Shown here: one piece after another, positions 28,133-36,882 of the stretch
Layout: every line of letters begins with the position of its first letter
Position numbering within the stretch: position 1 is the first letter of the stretch
Source of the DNA: Allosphingosinicella vermicomposti
Lineage (GTDB): Bacteria; Pseudomonadota; Alphaproteobacteria; Sphingomonadales; Sphingomonadaceae
NCBI RefSeq assembly: GCF_003012815.1
Contig: NZ_PXYJ01000001.1
Location: 1,116,001 to 1,180,000, forward strand
Reading direction: 5' to 3'
Length of the DNA stretch: 64,000 bases
Translations under genes and position numbers: made by a program
Notes under the pieces: generated by a model
Database searches by the model: none
What the model was told of the DNA's origin: nothing
The model's input: the letters and a program-made list of their open reading frames with translations, nothing else

Positions 28133-28212
28133 CCCGTTCGTCTCGATCGAAGTCGACAGACGTCGCTTAATCGCGCGTGCCAACGCTTCTCGACTTCGCT
28201 CGAAGCGAACGG
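28133..28212. repeat. CCGTTCG...CGAACGG palindromic element, copy 3
   Basis: 80 bp starting CCGTTCGTCTCGATCGAAGTCGA and ending TTCTCGACTTCGCTCGAAGCGAACGG in two adjoining blocks. It belongs to the same subfamily as the copy inside coaBC. Its right end directly abuts an in-frame ATG upstream of ubiB, so it may have replaced part of the ubiB leader. Confidence 0.75.
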
Positions 28213-28233
28213 ATGGAGAGGATCAAAGAAGGC

Positions 28234-29766
28234 ATGACAGCCTCCACCACCCATATCTGGCGGCTATTGAAATGGGGCCGGGTGCTGGCGCGGCATGGGG
28301 CGCTGCGTGGGATCGAGCGCGATCCCAATACGCCGGCGCCCGTCCGCCGCCTCGCCCGCATCGCGCGCTTTGGCGCACGTGTGCCCAAGGTGCCGGAATA
28401 TGCGGTCGCCTTCCAGGATATCGGCCCGGCCGCGATCAAGCTCGGCCAGGCGCTCGCAACACGTCCCGACCTCGTCGGCGAGGAAGCGGCGCGCGATCTT
28501 CTCCGCCTTCAGGACGCTCTACCGCCCGCGCCCTTCGCGCAGATTAAGGCCGCAATCGAGCAGTCGCTGGAACGCCCGCTTGAAGAGATTTACGCGCAGT
28601 TTGATCCGGAACCCGTGGGTGCCGCCTCTATCGCACAGGTGCACCGCGCGGTAACGATGGATGGCCGCGAGGTGGCCGTGAAGATCCTCCGCCCAGGCAT
28701 CGAGGAAGAATTCGCCAAAGCGCTCGATACCTATGAATGGGCAGCGGCGCAGGCGGAAGCGATGGGCGGCGAATTGGCACGCCTCCGCCCCCGCCTCGTC
28801 ATCGCCCATTTCCGGCAATGGACGGCGCGCGAACTGGATCTCCGCCGTGAAGCCGCCTCCGCCTCCGAACTGGCCGAAGGCATGGCCGCCGAGCCGGGCT
28901 TCGACGTTCCCGCCATCGACTGGAGCCGCACCGCGCGGCGGGTGATGACGATGGAGTGGATCGACGGCATCAAGCTGTCGGATCGCGAAGGGCTGATCGC
29001 CGCGGGCCTCAACACCCGCGAACTCTCGCAACGCCTCGTTCGCGCCTTCTTGCGCCAGGCGATTGCGGAAGGCTTCTTCCACGCCGATCTCCACCAAGGC
29101 AATCTCTTCGCCAAGCCCAATGGCCATATCGGCGCGATCGATTTCGGTATCATGGGGCGAATCGACCGACAGGCGCGGCTGTGGCTCGCCGAAATCCTCT
29201 ATGGCCTTATCACCGGCAATTATGCGCGCGTGGCCGAAATCCATTTCGAGGCGGGCTATGTGCCCCCGCATCATAATATGGCCGAATTCACCACCGCCCT
29301 GCGCGCGGTGGGCGAGCCGATACGCGGCCTTCCGGTCAAGGACATTTCCGTCGGCCAGATGCTGGACGGCCTGTTCGCGATCACCCGCGATTTCGACATG
29401 CCGACCCAGCCGCACCTCCTTCTCCTGCAAAAGACGATGGTGATGGTGGAGGGCGTCGCGACCGCCTTGGACCCGGATGTCAACATGTGGGAAACCGCTG
29501 AGCCCTTCGTTCGCGAATGGCTGCGCAGCGAGCTTGGCCCGGAGGCGAAAATCGCCGACGAACTGGTCCGCAACGTCCGCACGCTTCGCAAGCTGCCCGA
29601 CCTCATCCGCCGTCTGGATTATTATTATCCCGCCCCCGGTGCCGCTCCGCCGCCTCCACCTTTGCGCGAAATCGCCGTGATGCAGCCCCCGCGCTTCGGC
29701 CGCTACTTCTTCACCGCGATCGTTTCGGCGGCGACTGGTGCTGCGGCGATGTTCTTCCTAAATTAA
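28234..29766 (+). CDS. ubiB: UbiB family ABC1/ADCK atypical kinase
   Basis: Inner-membrane-associated ATPase needed for ubiquinone synthesis. The 510-residue protein shows the KxGQ motif (KLGQ at 69-72), the Ala-rich nucleotide loop PVGAASIAQVH, the lysine VKILRPG, HADLHQGNLF and IDFGIMGR, plus two C-terminal membrane segments. The ATG at 28234 is chosen because the upstream in-frame ATG at 28213 abuts a repeat, whereas GAGAGG and AGAAGG precede 28234. Confidence 0.95.
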   Translation: MTASTTHIWRLLKWGRVLARHGALRGIERDPNTPAPVRRLARIARFGARVPKVPEYAVAFQDIGPAAIKLGQALATRPDLVGEEAARDLLRLQDALPPAPFAQIKAAIEQSLERPLEEIYAQFDPEPVGAASIAQVHRAVTMDGREVAVKILRPGIEEEFAKALDTYEWAAAQAEAMGGELARLRPRLVIAHFRQWTARELDLRREAASASELAEGMAAEPGFDVPAIDWSRTARRVMTMEWIDGIKLSDREGLIAAGLNTRELSQRLVRAFLRQAIAEGFFHADLHQGNLFAKPNGHIGAIDFGIMGRIDRQARLWLAEILYGLITGNYARVAEIHFEAGYVPPHHNMAEFTTALRAVGEPIRGLPVKDISVGQMLDGLFAITRDFDMPTQPHLLLLQKTMVMVEGVATALDPDVNMWETAEPFVREWLRSELGPEAKIADELVRNVRTLRKLPDLIRRLDYYYPAPGAAPPPPPLREIAVMQPPRFGRYFFTAIVSAATGAAAMFFLN

Positions 29767-29770
29767 AGCT

Positions 29771-31024
29771 ATGCAGGGCAAGCGCATCCTCCTGATCGTC
29801 GGCGGCGGCATCGCGGCCTATAAGGCGTGCGAGCTGATCCGCCTGATCCGCAAGGAAGGTGGAAGCGTACGCTGCGTCCTCACCAAATCGGGCGAGCAAT
29901 TCGTGACTCCGATGACGCTGGCCGCGCTTTCCGAACAGGAAGTTCACACCTCCCTCTGGAACCTCAAGGATGAGGTGGAGATGGGGCATATCCAATTGTC
30001 GCGGGAGGCCGATCTTGTGGTGGTCTGCCCCGCGACGGCGGATTTGCTTGCGAAGATGGCGGCGGGCATTGCGGACGATCTTGCCACCACGCTGCTCCTT
30101 GCCACCGACAAGCCGGTGCTGGCCGTGCCCGCGATGAATGTGCGCATGTGGCTTCATCCCGCGACGCAACGGAACGTGGCGCAGCTTCGGGCGGATGGAA
30201 TTACGGTTCTAGAGCCGGACGAAGGCGAGATGGCCTGCGGTGAGTTCGGGCCGGGGCGGCTTCCGGAGCCTACAGACATTCTCAAAGCCATCAAACCGTT
30301 CGTGTCGAGCGAAGTCGAGACACATGCTCGTGCGGAGCGGAGAAACATCGGTGCTAGGCAAGGCTTCTCGACTTCGCTCGAAGCGAACGGGAAATTGGCG
30401 GGCAAACACATCATCGTCACCGCCGGGCCAACGCATGAGTCGATCGATCCCGTTCGCATCATCGCCAACCGCTCGTCCGGCAAGCAGGGCTATGCAATCG
30501 CGGAAGCGCTTGGGGCGATGGGCGCGCGGGTGACGCTCGTGTCCGGGCCGGTGAGCCTTGCGACGCCCGCGAACGTGGCGCGCGTGGACGTCCAGACGGC
30601 ATCCGAAATGCTCGACGCGGTGGAGCAGGCCCTGCCCGCCGATGCCGCGATACTGGTTGCCGCCGTCGCCGATTGGCGGGTCGCGGCGTCGCCCTCCAAG
30701 CTCAAGAAATCGGCCGGTCCGCCGCAGCTTCAGTGGACGGCCAATCCCGATATTCTCGCGACATTGGCGCAAAGCCCGCAGCGGCCCGGCCTCCTCGTCG
30801 GCTTCGCGGCTGAAACCGACAATGTCGTCGCCGAAGCGCAGGCCAAGCGTGTGCGCAAGGGTTGCGACTGGATCGTCGCCAACGACGTGTCGGGCGACGT
30901 GATGGGGGGCGACACCAACGAAATTCACCTCGTCACGCAAGACGGCGTCGAACATTGGGACGCCGCCTCCAAGGCCGATGTCGCCCGCCGCCTCGCCGAA
31001 AGGATCGCCGATGCCCTCGCCTGA
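29771..31024 (+). CDS. coaBC: Bifunctional PPC decarboxylase / PPC synthetase (CoaBC) with an inserted repeat
   Basis: CoaBC makes phosphopantothenoylcysteine and decarboxylates it to phosphopantetheine in CoA synthesis. The N-terminal flavoprotein CoaC half has [17 protein letters not shown], the PAMN motif and [10 protein letters not shown]; the CoaB half starts at [14 protein letters not shown] with ANRSSGKQG. At residues ~176-207 the linker consists of a palindromic repeat of the CCGTTCG family translated in frame. It follows ubiB by four bases and overlaps dut. Confidence 0.95.
   Translation: MQGKRILLIVGGGIAAYKACELIRLIRKEGGSVRCVLTKSGEQFVTPMTLAALSEQEVHTSLWNLKDEVEMGHIQLSREADLVVVCPATADLLAKMAAGIADDLATTLLLATDKPVLAVPAMNVRMWLHPATQRNVAQLRADGITVLEPDEGEMACGEFGPGRLPEPTDILKAIKPFVSSEVETHARAERRNIGARQGFSTSLEANGKLAGKHIIVTAGPTHESIDPVRIIANRSSGKQGYAIAEALGAMGARVTLVSGPVSLATPANVARVDVQTASEMLDAVEQALPADAAILVAAVADWRVAASPSKLKKSAGPPQLQWTANPDILATLAQSPQRPGLLVGFAAETDNVVAEAQAKRVRKGCDWIVANDVSGDVMGGDTNEIHLVTQDGVEHWDAASKADVARRLAERIADALA
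30296..30390. repeat. CCGTTCG...CGAACGG palindromic element inside coaBC, copy 4
   Basis: 95 bp bounded by CCGTTCGTGTCGAGCGAAG and CTTCGCTCGAAGCGAACGG, whose first and last 27 bases are reverse complements at about 23 positions. It closely resembles the copy before ubiB (28133-28212), yet here it lies in an open reading frame, in the linker between the two CoaBC domains. Confidence 0.85.
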
Positions 31025-31460
31025 AATTCGCATTGCCCTGAAGCGCCTGCCTCATGGCGAAGGGCTGCCGCTCCCCGCTTACGCCACCGCGCATGCGGCG
31101 GGCATGGATGTGGTTGCGGCTGAAAACCTGACGCTCGCGCCCGGCAACCGCCATGCCGTGGCGACCGGTTTCGCTATCGCCATTCCGGAAGGCTATGAAG
31201 TGCAAGTCCGCCCGCGCTCCGGCCTCGCGCTGAAGCACGGCATCACCTGCCTCAACACGCCCGGCACGATCGATGCCGATTATCGCGGCGAAGTGAAGAT
31301 CATCCTCGCCAATCTCGGATCCGATCCGTTCGAGATCGTGCGCGGCGAACGCATCGCGCAACTCGTACCCGCTGCCGTTCAGCGCGCCCATTTCGCGGAA
31401 GTCGATGAGCTGGACGACACGGCGCGCGGCAGCGGAGGCTTCGGCTCGACGGGCCGCTAA
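31011..31460 (+). CDS. dut: Deoxyuridine 5'-triphosphate nucleotidohydrolase (dUTPase)
   Basis: Hydrolyses dUTP to dUMP, limiting uracil in DNA. The 149-residue trimeric-type enzyme has all five motifs: [33 protein letters not shown] and the C-terminal [10 protein letters not shown]. The ATG at 31011 is preceded by AAAGGA and lies within the last 14 bases of coaBC, so the genes are coupled. Confidence 0.96.
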   Translation: MPSPEIRIALKRLPHGEGLPLPAYATAHAAGMDVVAAENLTLAPGNRHAVATGFAIAIPEGYEVQVRPRSGLALKHGITCLNTPGTIDADYRGEVKIILANLGSDPFEIVRGERIAQLVPAAVQRAHFAEVDELDDTARGSGGFGSTGR

Positions 31461-31461
31461 A

Positions 31462-32214
31462 ATGGACCTAAGCGACACTCAGCTCGACCGCTACGCCCGG
31501 CACATCGTACTGCGCGAGATTGGCGGCGATGGACAGAAGAAGCTCCTCGGCGCACATGTCGCGATCATAGGCGCCGGCGGGATCGGATCGTCGGCCATCC
31601 AATATCTCGCCGCCGCGGGCGTCGGTCGGTTGACCATCATTGATGATGACCGGATCGACCTATCCAACCTCCAGCGTCAGACGCTCTACCGGACAGAAGA
31701 TGCCGGTCAGCCCAAGGCGGAAAAGGCAGCCGCTTTCGTGACGCGCCTCAATTCCGACATTCAATTGGATATTCACCGGCGGCGATTGAACGCCGAAAAT
31801 GCCGATCGCCTCCTCGATGGCGCCGATGCGATCGTTGATGGCTGCGACACTTTCGCAACCCGGTTGATCGTTTCCGACGCGGCGACCCGCCTCAGGGTGC
31901 CGCTCGTCTCTGCCGCAGTGGCGGAATTTGACGGACAGGTCGCGGTCTATCGGGGTTGGGAGACAGATCAGCCTTGCTATCGTTGCCTGGTCGGCAGCGA
32001 TCCCGCGCGGGTGGAGCAAAGCTGCTCGGAACAGGGCGTACTCGGCGCGATGGCAGGAGTAGTCGGCAGCCTCGCGGCACTCGAGGCGATCCGGCTCGTG
32101 ACGGGCTTTGGCGAGAGCCAGGTCGGCCGGTTAATCCGCATCGATGCCCTCTCCATGCGTTTCCGGGCCGCGCGGATCGCCAAGGATCCTGGATGCCCAG
32201 CATGCAGCCGCTGA
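31462..32214 (+). CDS. moeB: MoeB/ThiF/HesA-family adenylyltransferase
   Basis: E1-like enzyme that adenylates the C-terminal glycine of a sulfur carrier protein (MoaD or ThiS). The 250-residue protein has the nucleotide loop GAGGIGSSAIQYLAAAG, DLSNLQRQ with conserved Arg/Gln, a zinc site with CYRC and CPAC, and the loop SCSEQGVLGAM. No rhodanese domain. The ATG lies one base after the dut stop. MoeB or ThiF specificity cannot be separated by eye. Confidence 0.88.
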   Translation: MDLSDTQLDRYARHIVLREIGGDGQKKLLGAHVAIIGAGGIGSSAIQYLAAAGVGRLTIIDDDRIDLSNLQRQTLYRTEDAGQPKAEKAAAFVTRLNSDIQLDIHRRRLNAENADRLLDGADAIVDGCDTFATRLIVSDAATRLRVPLVSAAVAEFDGQVAVYRGWETDQPCYRCLVGSDPARVEQSCSEQGVLGAMAGVVGSLAALEAIRLVTGFGESQVGRLIRIDALSMRFRAARIAKDPGCPACSR

Positions 32215-32558
32215 CTATCATTGTACCAACCGCCGATCCGGCGCGCTTCCACGCCGCATTGTCGCTGGCGGCGGCGCATGCCGCGCTCGATCGCCCGACT
32301 CGCTTGTTCCTCCAGGCTGAAGCAGTAATCCTCGTCCGTACTCCGATCGCCGCCCCGTTCGACGATCGTTATGCGGCGGCCGGCCTGCCCAAGCTCGCCG
32401 CTCTCCTCGAGGAAAGTCGCGCTCTTGGCGTTCTCGTCATCGCTTGCCAAAGCGGCCTTGTGTTGGCCGGAATGACCGCAGCCGAACTTCCGCCAGGAAT
32501 AGAAACCGGGGGCCTAATAGATCTCCTTCGCGGTGAAGGCCAAATCCTCCTCGCCTAA
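32193..32558 (+). CDS. DsrE-like sulfur-carrier family protein
   Basis: A 121-residue protein resembling the DsrE/DsrF/TusD fold: strand TIIVPTADP, helix LSLAAAHAALDRPTRLF, then ALGVLVIACQSGL with a single Cys in the region where DsrE-type proteins carry the sulfur-handling cysteine. The ATG at 32193 has AAGGA upstream and overlaps the moeB-like gene, which fits a role in sulfur relay. I infer the function from fold resemblance and location only. Confidence 0.7.
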   Translation: MPSMQPLTIIVPTADPARFHAALSLAAAHAALDRPTRLFLQAEAVILVRTPIAAPFDDRYAAAGLPKLAALLEESRALGVLVIACQSGLVLAGMTAAELPPGIETGGLIDLLRGEGQILLA

Positions 32559-32870
32559 TCTGCGGCATATCGAACGCCCCATCTCGGCTCCACTACACCA
32601 CCTAAGAACGCGATACGCATGGCCCTTTGCGGCCCGCGCCTACCTTCTCATGCAGCTAGCCACAGCCTGCCACCTAACTGTCCATCAGCTTAACCGGTTG
32701 CCGCTCGTCACTCGCGCCAACTTCCCCCTTTTCTCATGCTCACCACGCAGGAGAAAAACATTATGCCATTCGTCGCCTTATTAATGCGCCTTATAAGGAA
32801 TAGCTTATAAGGGTTACTACTGCTAGTTGTAGCCCTTGCAGGGATCGAGAGATTTAAAGGGTGTTTTCCG
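32559..32870. other. Gene-free region with TTATAAGG palindromes
   Basis: No gene is supported. Two copies of a palindrome, CCTTATAAGG at 32789-32798 and CTTATAAGG at 32804-32812, are about one and a third helical turns apart. They are followed by a dyad, AAGGGTTACTACT (32809-32821) with AGTTGTAGCCCTT (32825-32837), matching at 11 of 13 positions. All lie within 85 bases of the next start codon and look like an operator. Confidence 0.55.
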
Positions 32871-33401
32871 ATGGGTGGATTGAAGCAAATCGGGATCGAC
32901 GTCGATGTACATCGGCTGATCGAGCAAAGTCGATTGTCGTTTGGGGAAAGCGAGAATGACATCCTGCGACGCCTGCTTCTGGCGCAGCCCGCGCATGACC
33001 CTAAAACAGCCTCATCGCGAAAATCGCCTGCCCGTATCGGCGCGAGGGCGCGTGGCAGTTGGACGGTCGTGATCGGGCAGGAGCGGATTGCGGCCACCAA
33101 CCTCAAGAACGCTTACTACATTTTCCTACGCCGACTAGCCGAGGCGTATCCGGACTTCCTGCCTTTATTCGCTCAAGAACGCAGTCACAGTCGCCGCTTC
33201 GTTGCGCAGGTGGCGGAACAGCTTTATGAAAACTCACCCCACCTTGCGCGCACGTTCGCCTGCACCCTCGTTGATGGCTGGTATTATGACAGTAACCTGT
33301 CGGCCGATCAGATATCGCGACGTGCACGCATTGCCGCGCGCCTCTGCGGCATTCACTATGGCACCGACGCCCGTATCCTGGGCAATGCACGGGAATTGTG
33401 A
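32871..33401 (+). CDS. SeqA-N-terminal-like DNA-binding protein of unknown role
   Basis: A 176-residue protein. Its first ~38 residues, IGIDVDVHRLIEQ...FGESENDILRRLL, resemble the ribbon-helix-helix oligomerisation domain of SeqA (V/IDDxxYxxI...GESASDILRRML). The C-terminal ~110 residues, with YYIFLRRLAEAYPDFL and DGWYYDSNLS, do not match the SeqA DNA-binding domain and are not recognised. AAAGG lies ten bases before the ATG. The upstream palindromes may be its own operator. Function unknown. Confidence 0.6.
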   Translation: MGGLKQIGIDVDVHRLIEQSRLSFGESENDILRRLLLAQPAHDPKTASSRKSPARIGARARGSWTVVIGQERIAATNLKNAYYIFLRRLAEAYPDFLPLFAQERSHSRRFVAQVAEQLYENSPHLARTFACTLVDGWYYDSNLSADQISRRARIAARLCGIHYGTDARILGNAREL

Positions 33402-33533
33402 GGCGGTCATAGGAAAGGCCTCCGCGCCTGAGCCAACGTTCTGCGCGGCGCGGGCGCAAAACTCAGACTTCCGCCCGGGGAAAAGAGTCCTTAAGAGCCT
33501 GTCTCAACACTTCCACAGATCGGTGCCTGATTG

Positions 33534-35474
33534 ATGATCTCCTTTTTCCGTCGCGGTCTTTCTTCCTGGGTTGTCATCGCGTTTCTCGGCCTGATTGCGC
33601 TTGCCTTCATCGTAACTGGCGTCGGTACGCCATCGGGCCTTGGCAATCTGGGCGGCGGCGATGTCGTGGCCGAGATCGGTGGAGAAAAGATCACTGCGAC
33701 CGAAGTGGTCGATCAGGTTAACCGGCAGCTTGAGCGCGCCCGGCAGCAGCAGCCGGATCTCACCATGCAGGCCTTTCTGCAGGGCGATATGCTGAAAAAT
33801 CTGATCGAGCAGATGATCACCGCTAAGGCGATTATCAGCTTTTCTGAGGATCAGGGGCTCACTGCGTCGCGCAAGATGATCGATACGGAAATCGCTTCGC
33901 TTCCCGCATTCCATAATCTCGCTGGCCAGTTCGACCAAACGACGTTCCAGCAGGCACTTGCCCAACAGAACATCACGGAAGATCAGCTGCGCGAAGATCT
34001 CGCCGCGTCGCTGATCGAAAAGCAACTGATGTTGCCGATCGGCGCAGGCGCGCGCATTCCCCGCAGTGTGGCGGTGCAATATGCGTCCTTGCTGCTCGAA
34101 CAGCGTTCGGGCAGCGTCGGCGCGGTGTCCATTCAGGGCATTCCACAAGGGCCGGCGCCCACCGACGCGGACATCAACGCTTTCTACACCCAGAATCAGG
34201 GCCGTTATACGATCCCCGAACGCCGCGTGATCCGCTATGCCTTATTCGGTCCTGAGCAGGTCGCAGCCGCGGCCAAGCCCACCGATGCCGAAATCGCGGC
34301 TTTCTACAATAGCAACGCGGCAACCTATGGCGCGAAGGAAAGCCGGCGGTTCAGCCAGGTTGTCCTGCCCGATGAAGCCGCGGCGCGCGCCTTCCAGCAA
34401 AAGGTTGCAGGCGGTAAGAGTTTCGCCCAGGCCGCGCAGGAGGCTGGTTTCTCGGCCAGCGATACTTCGATTGGTGAGCAGAGCAAGGAAAGCCTGACCC
34501 GCTTGTCGAGCGCCGCGATCGCCAACGCCGCTTTCGCCGCAGCCGAAGGTGCAACGACCGCTCCGGCCCGCTCGGAACTCGGCTGGCACGTCCTGCGGGT
34601 AGACGGCATCGCCCGCACTGCGGCGCGTTCGCTCGATAGCGCCAAGGCCGAGATCGCGACGCAACTTGAAAAGCAGAAGGTCGACGAGGCGCTGACCGCC
34701 CTCGCCACCCGGATCGAGGATGCGATCGCCGACGGCGCGACCTTCGCCGAGGCCGCTGCTGCTGAAAAGCTGCAGATCCAGGAGACCCAGCCGGTTACCG
34801 CAACCGGTCAGGCGATTGGCCAGGCCGGCTATCAGCTTCCGGAACAGGCTCAGGCGCTTTTGAAGCCTGCCTTCGACCTTGCGGCTGACGATGATCCCGT
34901 CGTCCATGTCATCCAGCCCAACCAGAGCTATGCAATCGTCGCACCGGGTACGATCACGGCAGCAGCCGCTCCGCCGCTCGCGCAGATCAAGGACCGGGTT
35001 CGCACCGACCTCGTCGCCAAACGCGCCAGCGATCGGGCCAAGCAGATCGCTGATCAAATCGCTGCGAAGATCAACGGCGGCATGGCGCCTGCCGAAGCCT
35101 TCCGTACCGCGGGCGTTCCGGTCGAGGCGCCCCGCCCGATCAGTGCCCGCCGTATCGAAATCGCGCGTCAGGGCCAGCAAGTGCCTCCGCCGATCGCGAT
35201 GATGTTTTCTATCCCGAAAGGCAAAGCCCGCGTGATGGCCGCGCCGAACGGCATCGGCTGGTTCGTCGTTCACCTGAACGAAGTCATCCCGGGCGATGCC
35301 ACCAAACAGCCGGAACTGATCGAGGCGACTCGCCAGCAGTTCAGTCAGGCCGTGGGTAACGAATATGGCGCTCAATTCGCCAACGCCGCCCGCAAGACCG
35401 CGAAGATCGAAAAGCATGACGCGGCGATCCAGCGCTTGAAGACGCAGCTGCTTGGTGGCGGCAACGCGCGGTAA
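33534..35474 (+). CDS. PpiD-like periplasmic peptidyl-prolyl isomerase / chaperone
   Basis: A 646-residue membrane-anchored protein: one N-terminal membrane segment (SSWVVIAFLGLIALAFIVTGVG), a SurA-N-like helical domain (EKITATEVVDQVNRQLE ... LIEQMI), then a parvulin-like region around FSQVVLPDEAAARAFQQKVAGG and ELGWHVLRVDG. The architecture is that of PpiD, the SecYEG-associated chaperone. The parvulin core looks degenerate, so isomerase activity is uncertain. I use the ATG at 33534; the TTG at 33531 directly precedes it. Confidence 0.88.
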   Translation: MISFFRRGLSSWVVIAFLGLIALAFIVTGVGTPSGLGNLGGGDVVAEIGGEKITATEVVDQVNRQLERARQQQPDLTMQAFLQGDMLKNLIEQMITAKAIISFSEDQGLTASRKMIDTEIASLPAFHNLAGQFDQTTFQQALAQQNITEDQLREDLAASLIEKQLMLPIGAGARIPRSVAVQYASLLLEQRSGSVGAVSIQGIPQGPAPTDADINAFYTQNQGRYTIPERRVIRYALFGPEQVAAAAKPTDAEIAAFYNSNAATYGAKESRRFSQVVLPDEAAARAFQQKVAGGKSFAQAAQEAGFSASDTSIGEQSKESLTRLSSAAIANAAFAAAEGATTAPARSELGWHVLRVDGIARTAARSLDSAKAEIATQLEKQKVDEALTALATRIEDAIADGATFAEAAAAEKLQIQETQPVTATGQAIGQAGYQLPEQAQALLKPAFDLAADDDPVVHVIQPNQSYAIVAPGTITAAAAPPLAQIKDRVRTDLVAKRASDRAKQIADQIAAKINGGMAPAEAFRTAGVPVEAPRPISARRIEIARQGQQVPPPIAMMFSIPKGKARVMAAPNGIGWFVVHLNEVIPGDATKQPELIEATRQQFSQAVGNEYGAQFANAARKTAKIEKHDAAIQRLKTQLLGGGNAR

Positions 35475-35484
35475 GATTAAGGAG

Positions 35485-35508
35485 CCCTCTCCCCGCTTCG
35501 GGAGAGGG
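35485..35508. repeat. Short CCCTCTCC hairpin before trpG
   Basis: CCCTCTCCCCGCTTCGGGAGAGGG folds into a tight hairpin of the same type as the 9821 and 16866 elements. Its right arm GGAGAGGG also forms the only ribosome-binding-like sequence before trpG, so folding could hide it. Confidence 0.65.
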
Positions 35509-35513
35509 AACCG

Positions 35514-36095
35514 ATGATCCTCGTCATCGACAATTACGACAGCTTCACCTGGAACCTCGTCCACTATCTGAAAGAGTTGGGCGCGGCGGTTCGGGTCGAG
35601 CGCAACGACGCCCTGACCGTGGCCGAGGCGATGGCGATCGAGGCGGATGCGACCCTGATCTCTCCTGGACCGGGCACACCGGATGAAGCAGGCATATCCC
35701 TCGACCTCATCGCTGCGGCCGCCGAAGCGCAGCGCCCCCTCCTCGGCGTCTGCCTCGGCCACCAGGGGATCGGGCAGCATTTCGGCGGCACGGTGGAGCG
35801 GTGTGTCCGGATCATGCATGGCAAGAGGTCGGCCATTGTTCATGAGGGGAGCGGTCTTTTCACCGGCCTGCCCTCCCCCTTCGCGGTCACTCGCTATCAC
35901 TCGCTGAGCGTGGCGGACGAGAATTTCCCGGCGGACCTCCGCATCACCGCGCGTAGCGAAGACGGCGCGATCATGGCCCTCGTCCATCGCGGCTTACCGA
36001 TCCACGGCGTCCAGTTTCATCCCGAGAGCATCGCCAGCGAGCATGGCCATGCGTTGCTTCGCAATTTCCTGCAGATAGCAAAGCAGGGAGGCTGA
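35514..36095 (+). CDS. trpG: Anthranilate / aminodeoxychorismate synthase glutamine amidotransferase
   Basis: Class I glutamine amidotransferase that supplies ammonia to TrpE or PabB. The 193-residue protein has the oxyanion strand region, Cys80 in GVCLGHQG, the YHSL element and HPES with the catalytic His and Glu. trpE is not upstream and trpDC are not downstream, although these are the usual neighbours in sphingomonads. It may therefore serve mainly as PabA for folate. Confidence 0.92.
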   Translation: MILVIDNYDSFTWNLVHYLKELGAAVRVERNDALTVAEAMAIEADATLISPGPGTPDEAGISLDLIAAAAEAQRPLLGVCLGHQGIGQHFGGTVERCVRIMHGKRSAIVHEGSGLFTGLPSPFAVTRYHSLSVADENFPADLRITARSEDGAIMALVHRGLPIHGVQFHPESIASEHGHALLRNFLQIAKQGG

Positions 36096-36136
36096 TATTC
36101 CCTCCGGCCAATATGTTATGGTCATTCGTTTCGGCC

Positions 36137-36179
36137 TTGACAGGTTCTGAAGCGTTTCCTACACGTTCCCTGTTCGTTC
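36137..36179 (+). promoter_or_regulatory. lexA promoter with LexA box
   Basis: TTGACA at 36137-36142 is followed after 17 bases by a weak -10 (TACACG). Immediately downstream GTTC at 36165-36168 and GTTC at 36176-36179 are separated by seven bases, which is exactly the alphaproteobacterial SOS operator GTTC-N7-GTTC. It overlaps the expected transcription start of lexA, consistent with autorepression. Confidence 0.85.
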
Positions 36180-36196
36180 CGAAGGAGTGCGGGCCG

Positions 36197-36871
36197 ATGC
36201 TGACGCGCAAGCAACATGAACTGCTTTGTTATATTAACGATCACCTCTCGAAGACCGGCGTATCGCCGTCGTTTGAGGAGATGAAGGAAGCGCTGGAGCT
36301 GAAGTCCAAATCCGGCGTGCACCGCCTGATTTCGGCGCTGGAAGAACGCGGCTTCATTCGCCGCCTGCCCAACCGCGCCCGCGCACTCGATATTTTGAAG
36401 ATGCCGGAGCGTTCGGCCGGTGCGGGTGCTGGCGCCACGACGATCCAGCCTGCGCCGCGCCAGAGGGTCGAAATTCCGGCGGCTGCGAACGACATTGTCG
36501 AGCTACCGCTGCACGGCAAGATCGCGGCGGGGACGCCGATCGAGGCGCTGCAAGGCACCGAGAGCCTGCCGGTGCCTGCCGCCCTACTCGGCCCGGGCGA
36601 ACATTACGCGCTGGAAGTATCCGGGGATTCGATGGTTGAGGAAGGTATCCTCGACGGCGATTACGCGCTCATTCGCAAGACGGATATCGCGCGCGACGGG
36701 GAGATTGTGGTCGCCCTGATCGACAATGCCGAAGCGACTTTGAAAACGTTCCGCCGCGAAGGATCGATGGTTCGCCTCGATCCGGCCAATCGCCTTTACG
36801 ATCCGCAACGTTACCGGCCGGATCAAGTCGTCGTTCAGGGCCGCCTCGCCGGCCTGCTCCGCCGCTATTAA
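36197..36871 (+). CDS. lexA: SOS repressor LexA
   Basis: Represses DNA-damage genes and self-cleaves when RecA is activated. The 224-residue product has an N-terminal winged helix ([16 protein letters not shown]), a Gly/Ala-rich linker, the cleavage site Ala111-Gly112, and catalytic Ser145 (SGDSM) and Lys183. AAGGAG lies ten bases before the ATG. A GTTC-N7-GTTC operator sits in its promoter. In sphingomonads lexA often ends a trp-moa cluster that is not present here. Confidence 0.96.
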   Translation: MLTRKQHELLCYINDHLSKTGVSPSFEEMKEALELKSKSGVHRLISALEERGFIRRLPNRARALDILKMPERSAGAGAGATTIQPAPRQRVEIPAAANDIVELPLHGKIAAGTPIEALQGTESLPVPAALLGPGEHYALEVSGDSMVEEGILDGDYALIRKTDIARDGEIVVALIDNAEATLKTFRREGSMVRLDPANRLYDPQRYRPDQVVVQGRLAGLLRRY

Positions 36872-36882
36872 GGGATTGGGTC

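Noticed and set aside
34242-35987. A 581-residue open frame on the minus strand opposite the PpiD-like gene and trpG
   Set aside because: It runs across two real genes with clear motifs and across a repeat. The translation is low-complexity Asp/Arg/Gly rich, typical of antisense frames.
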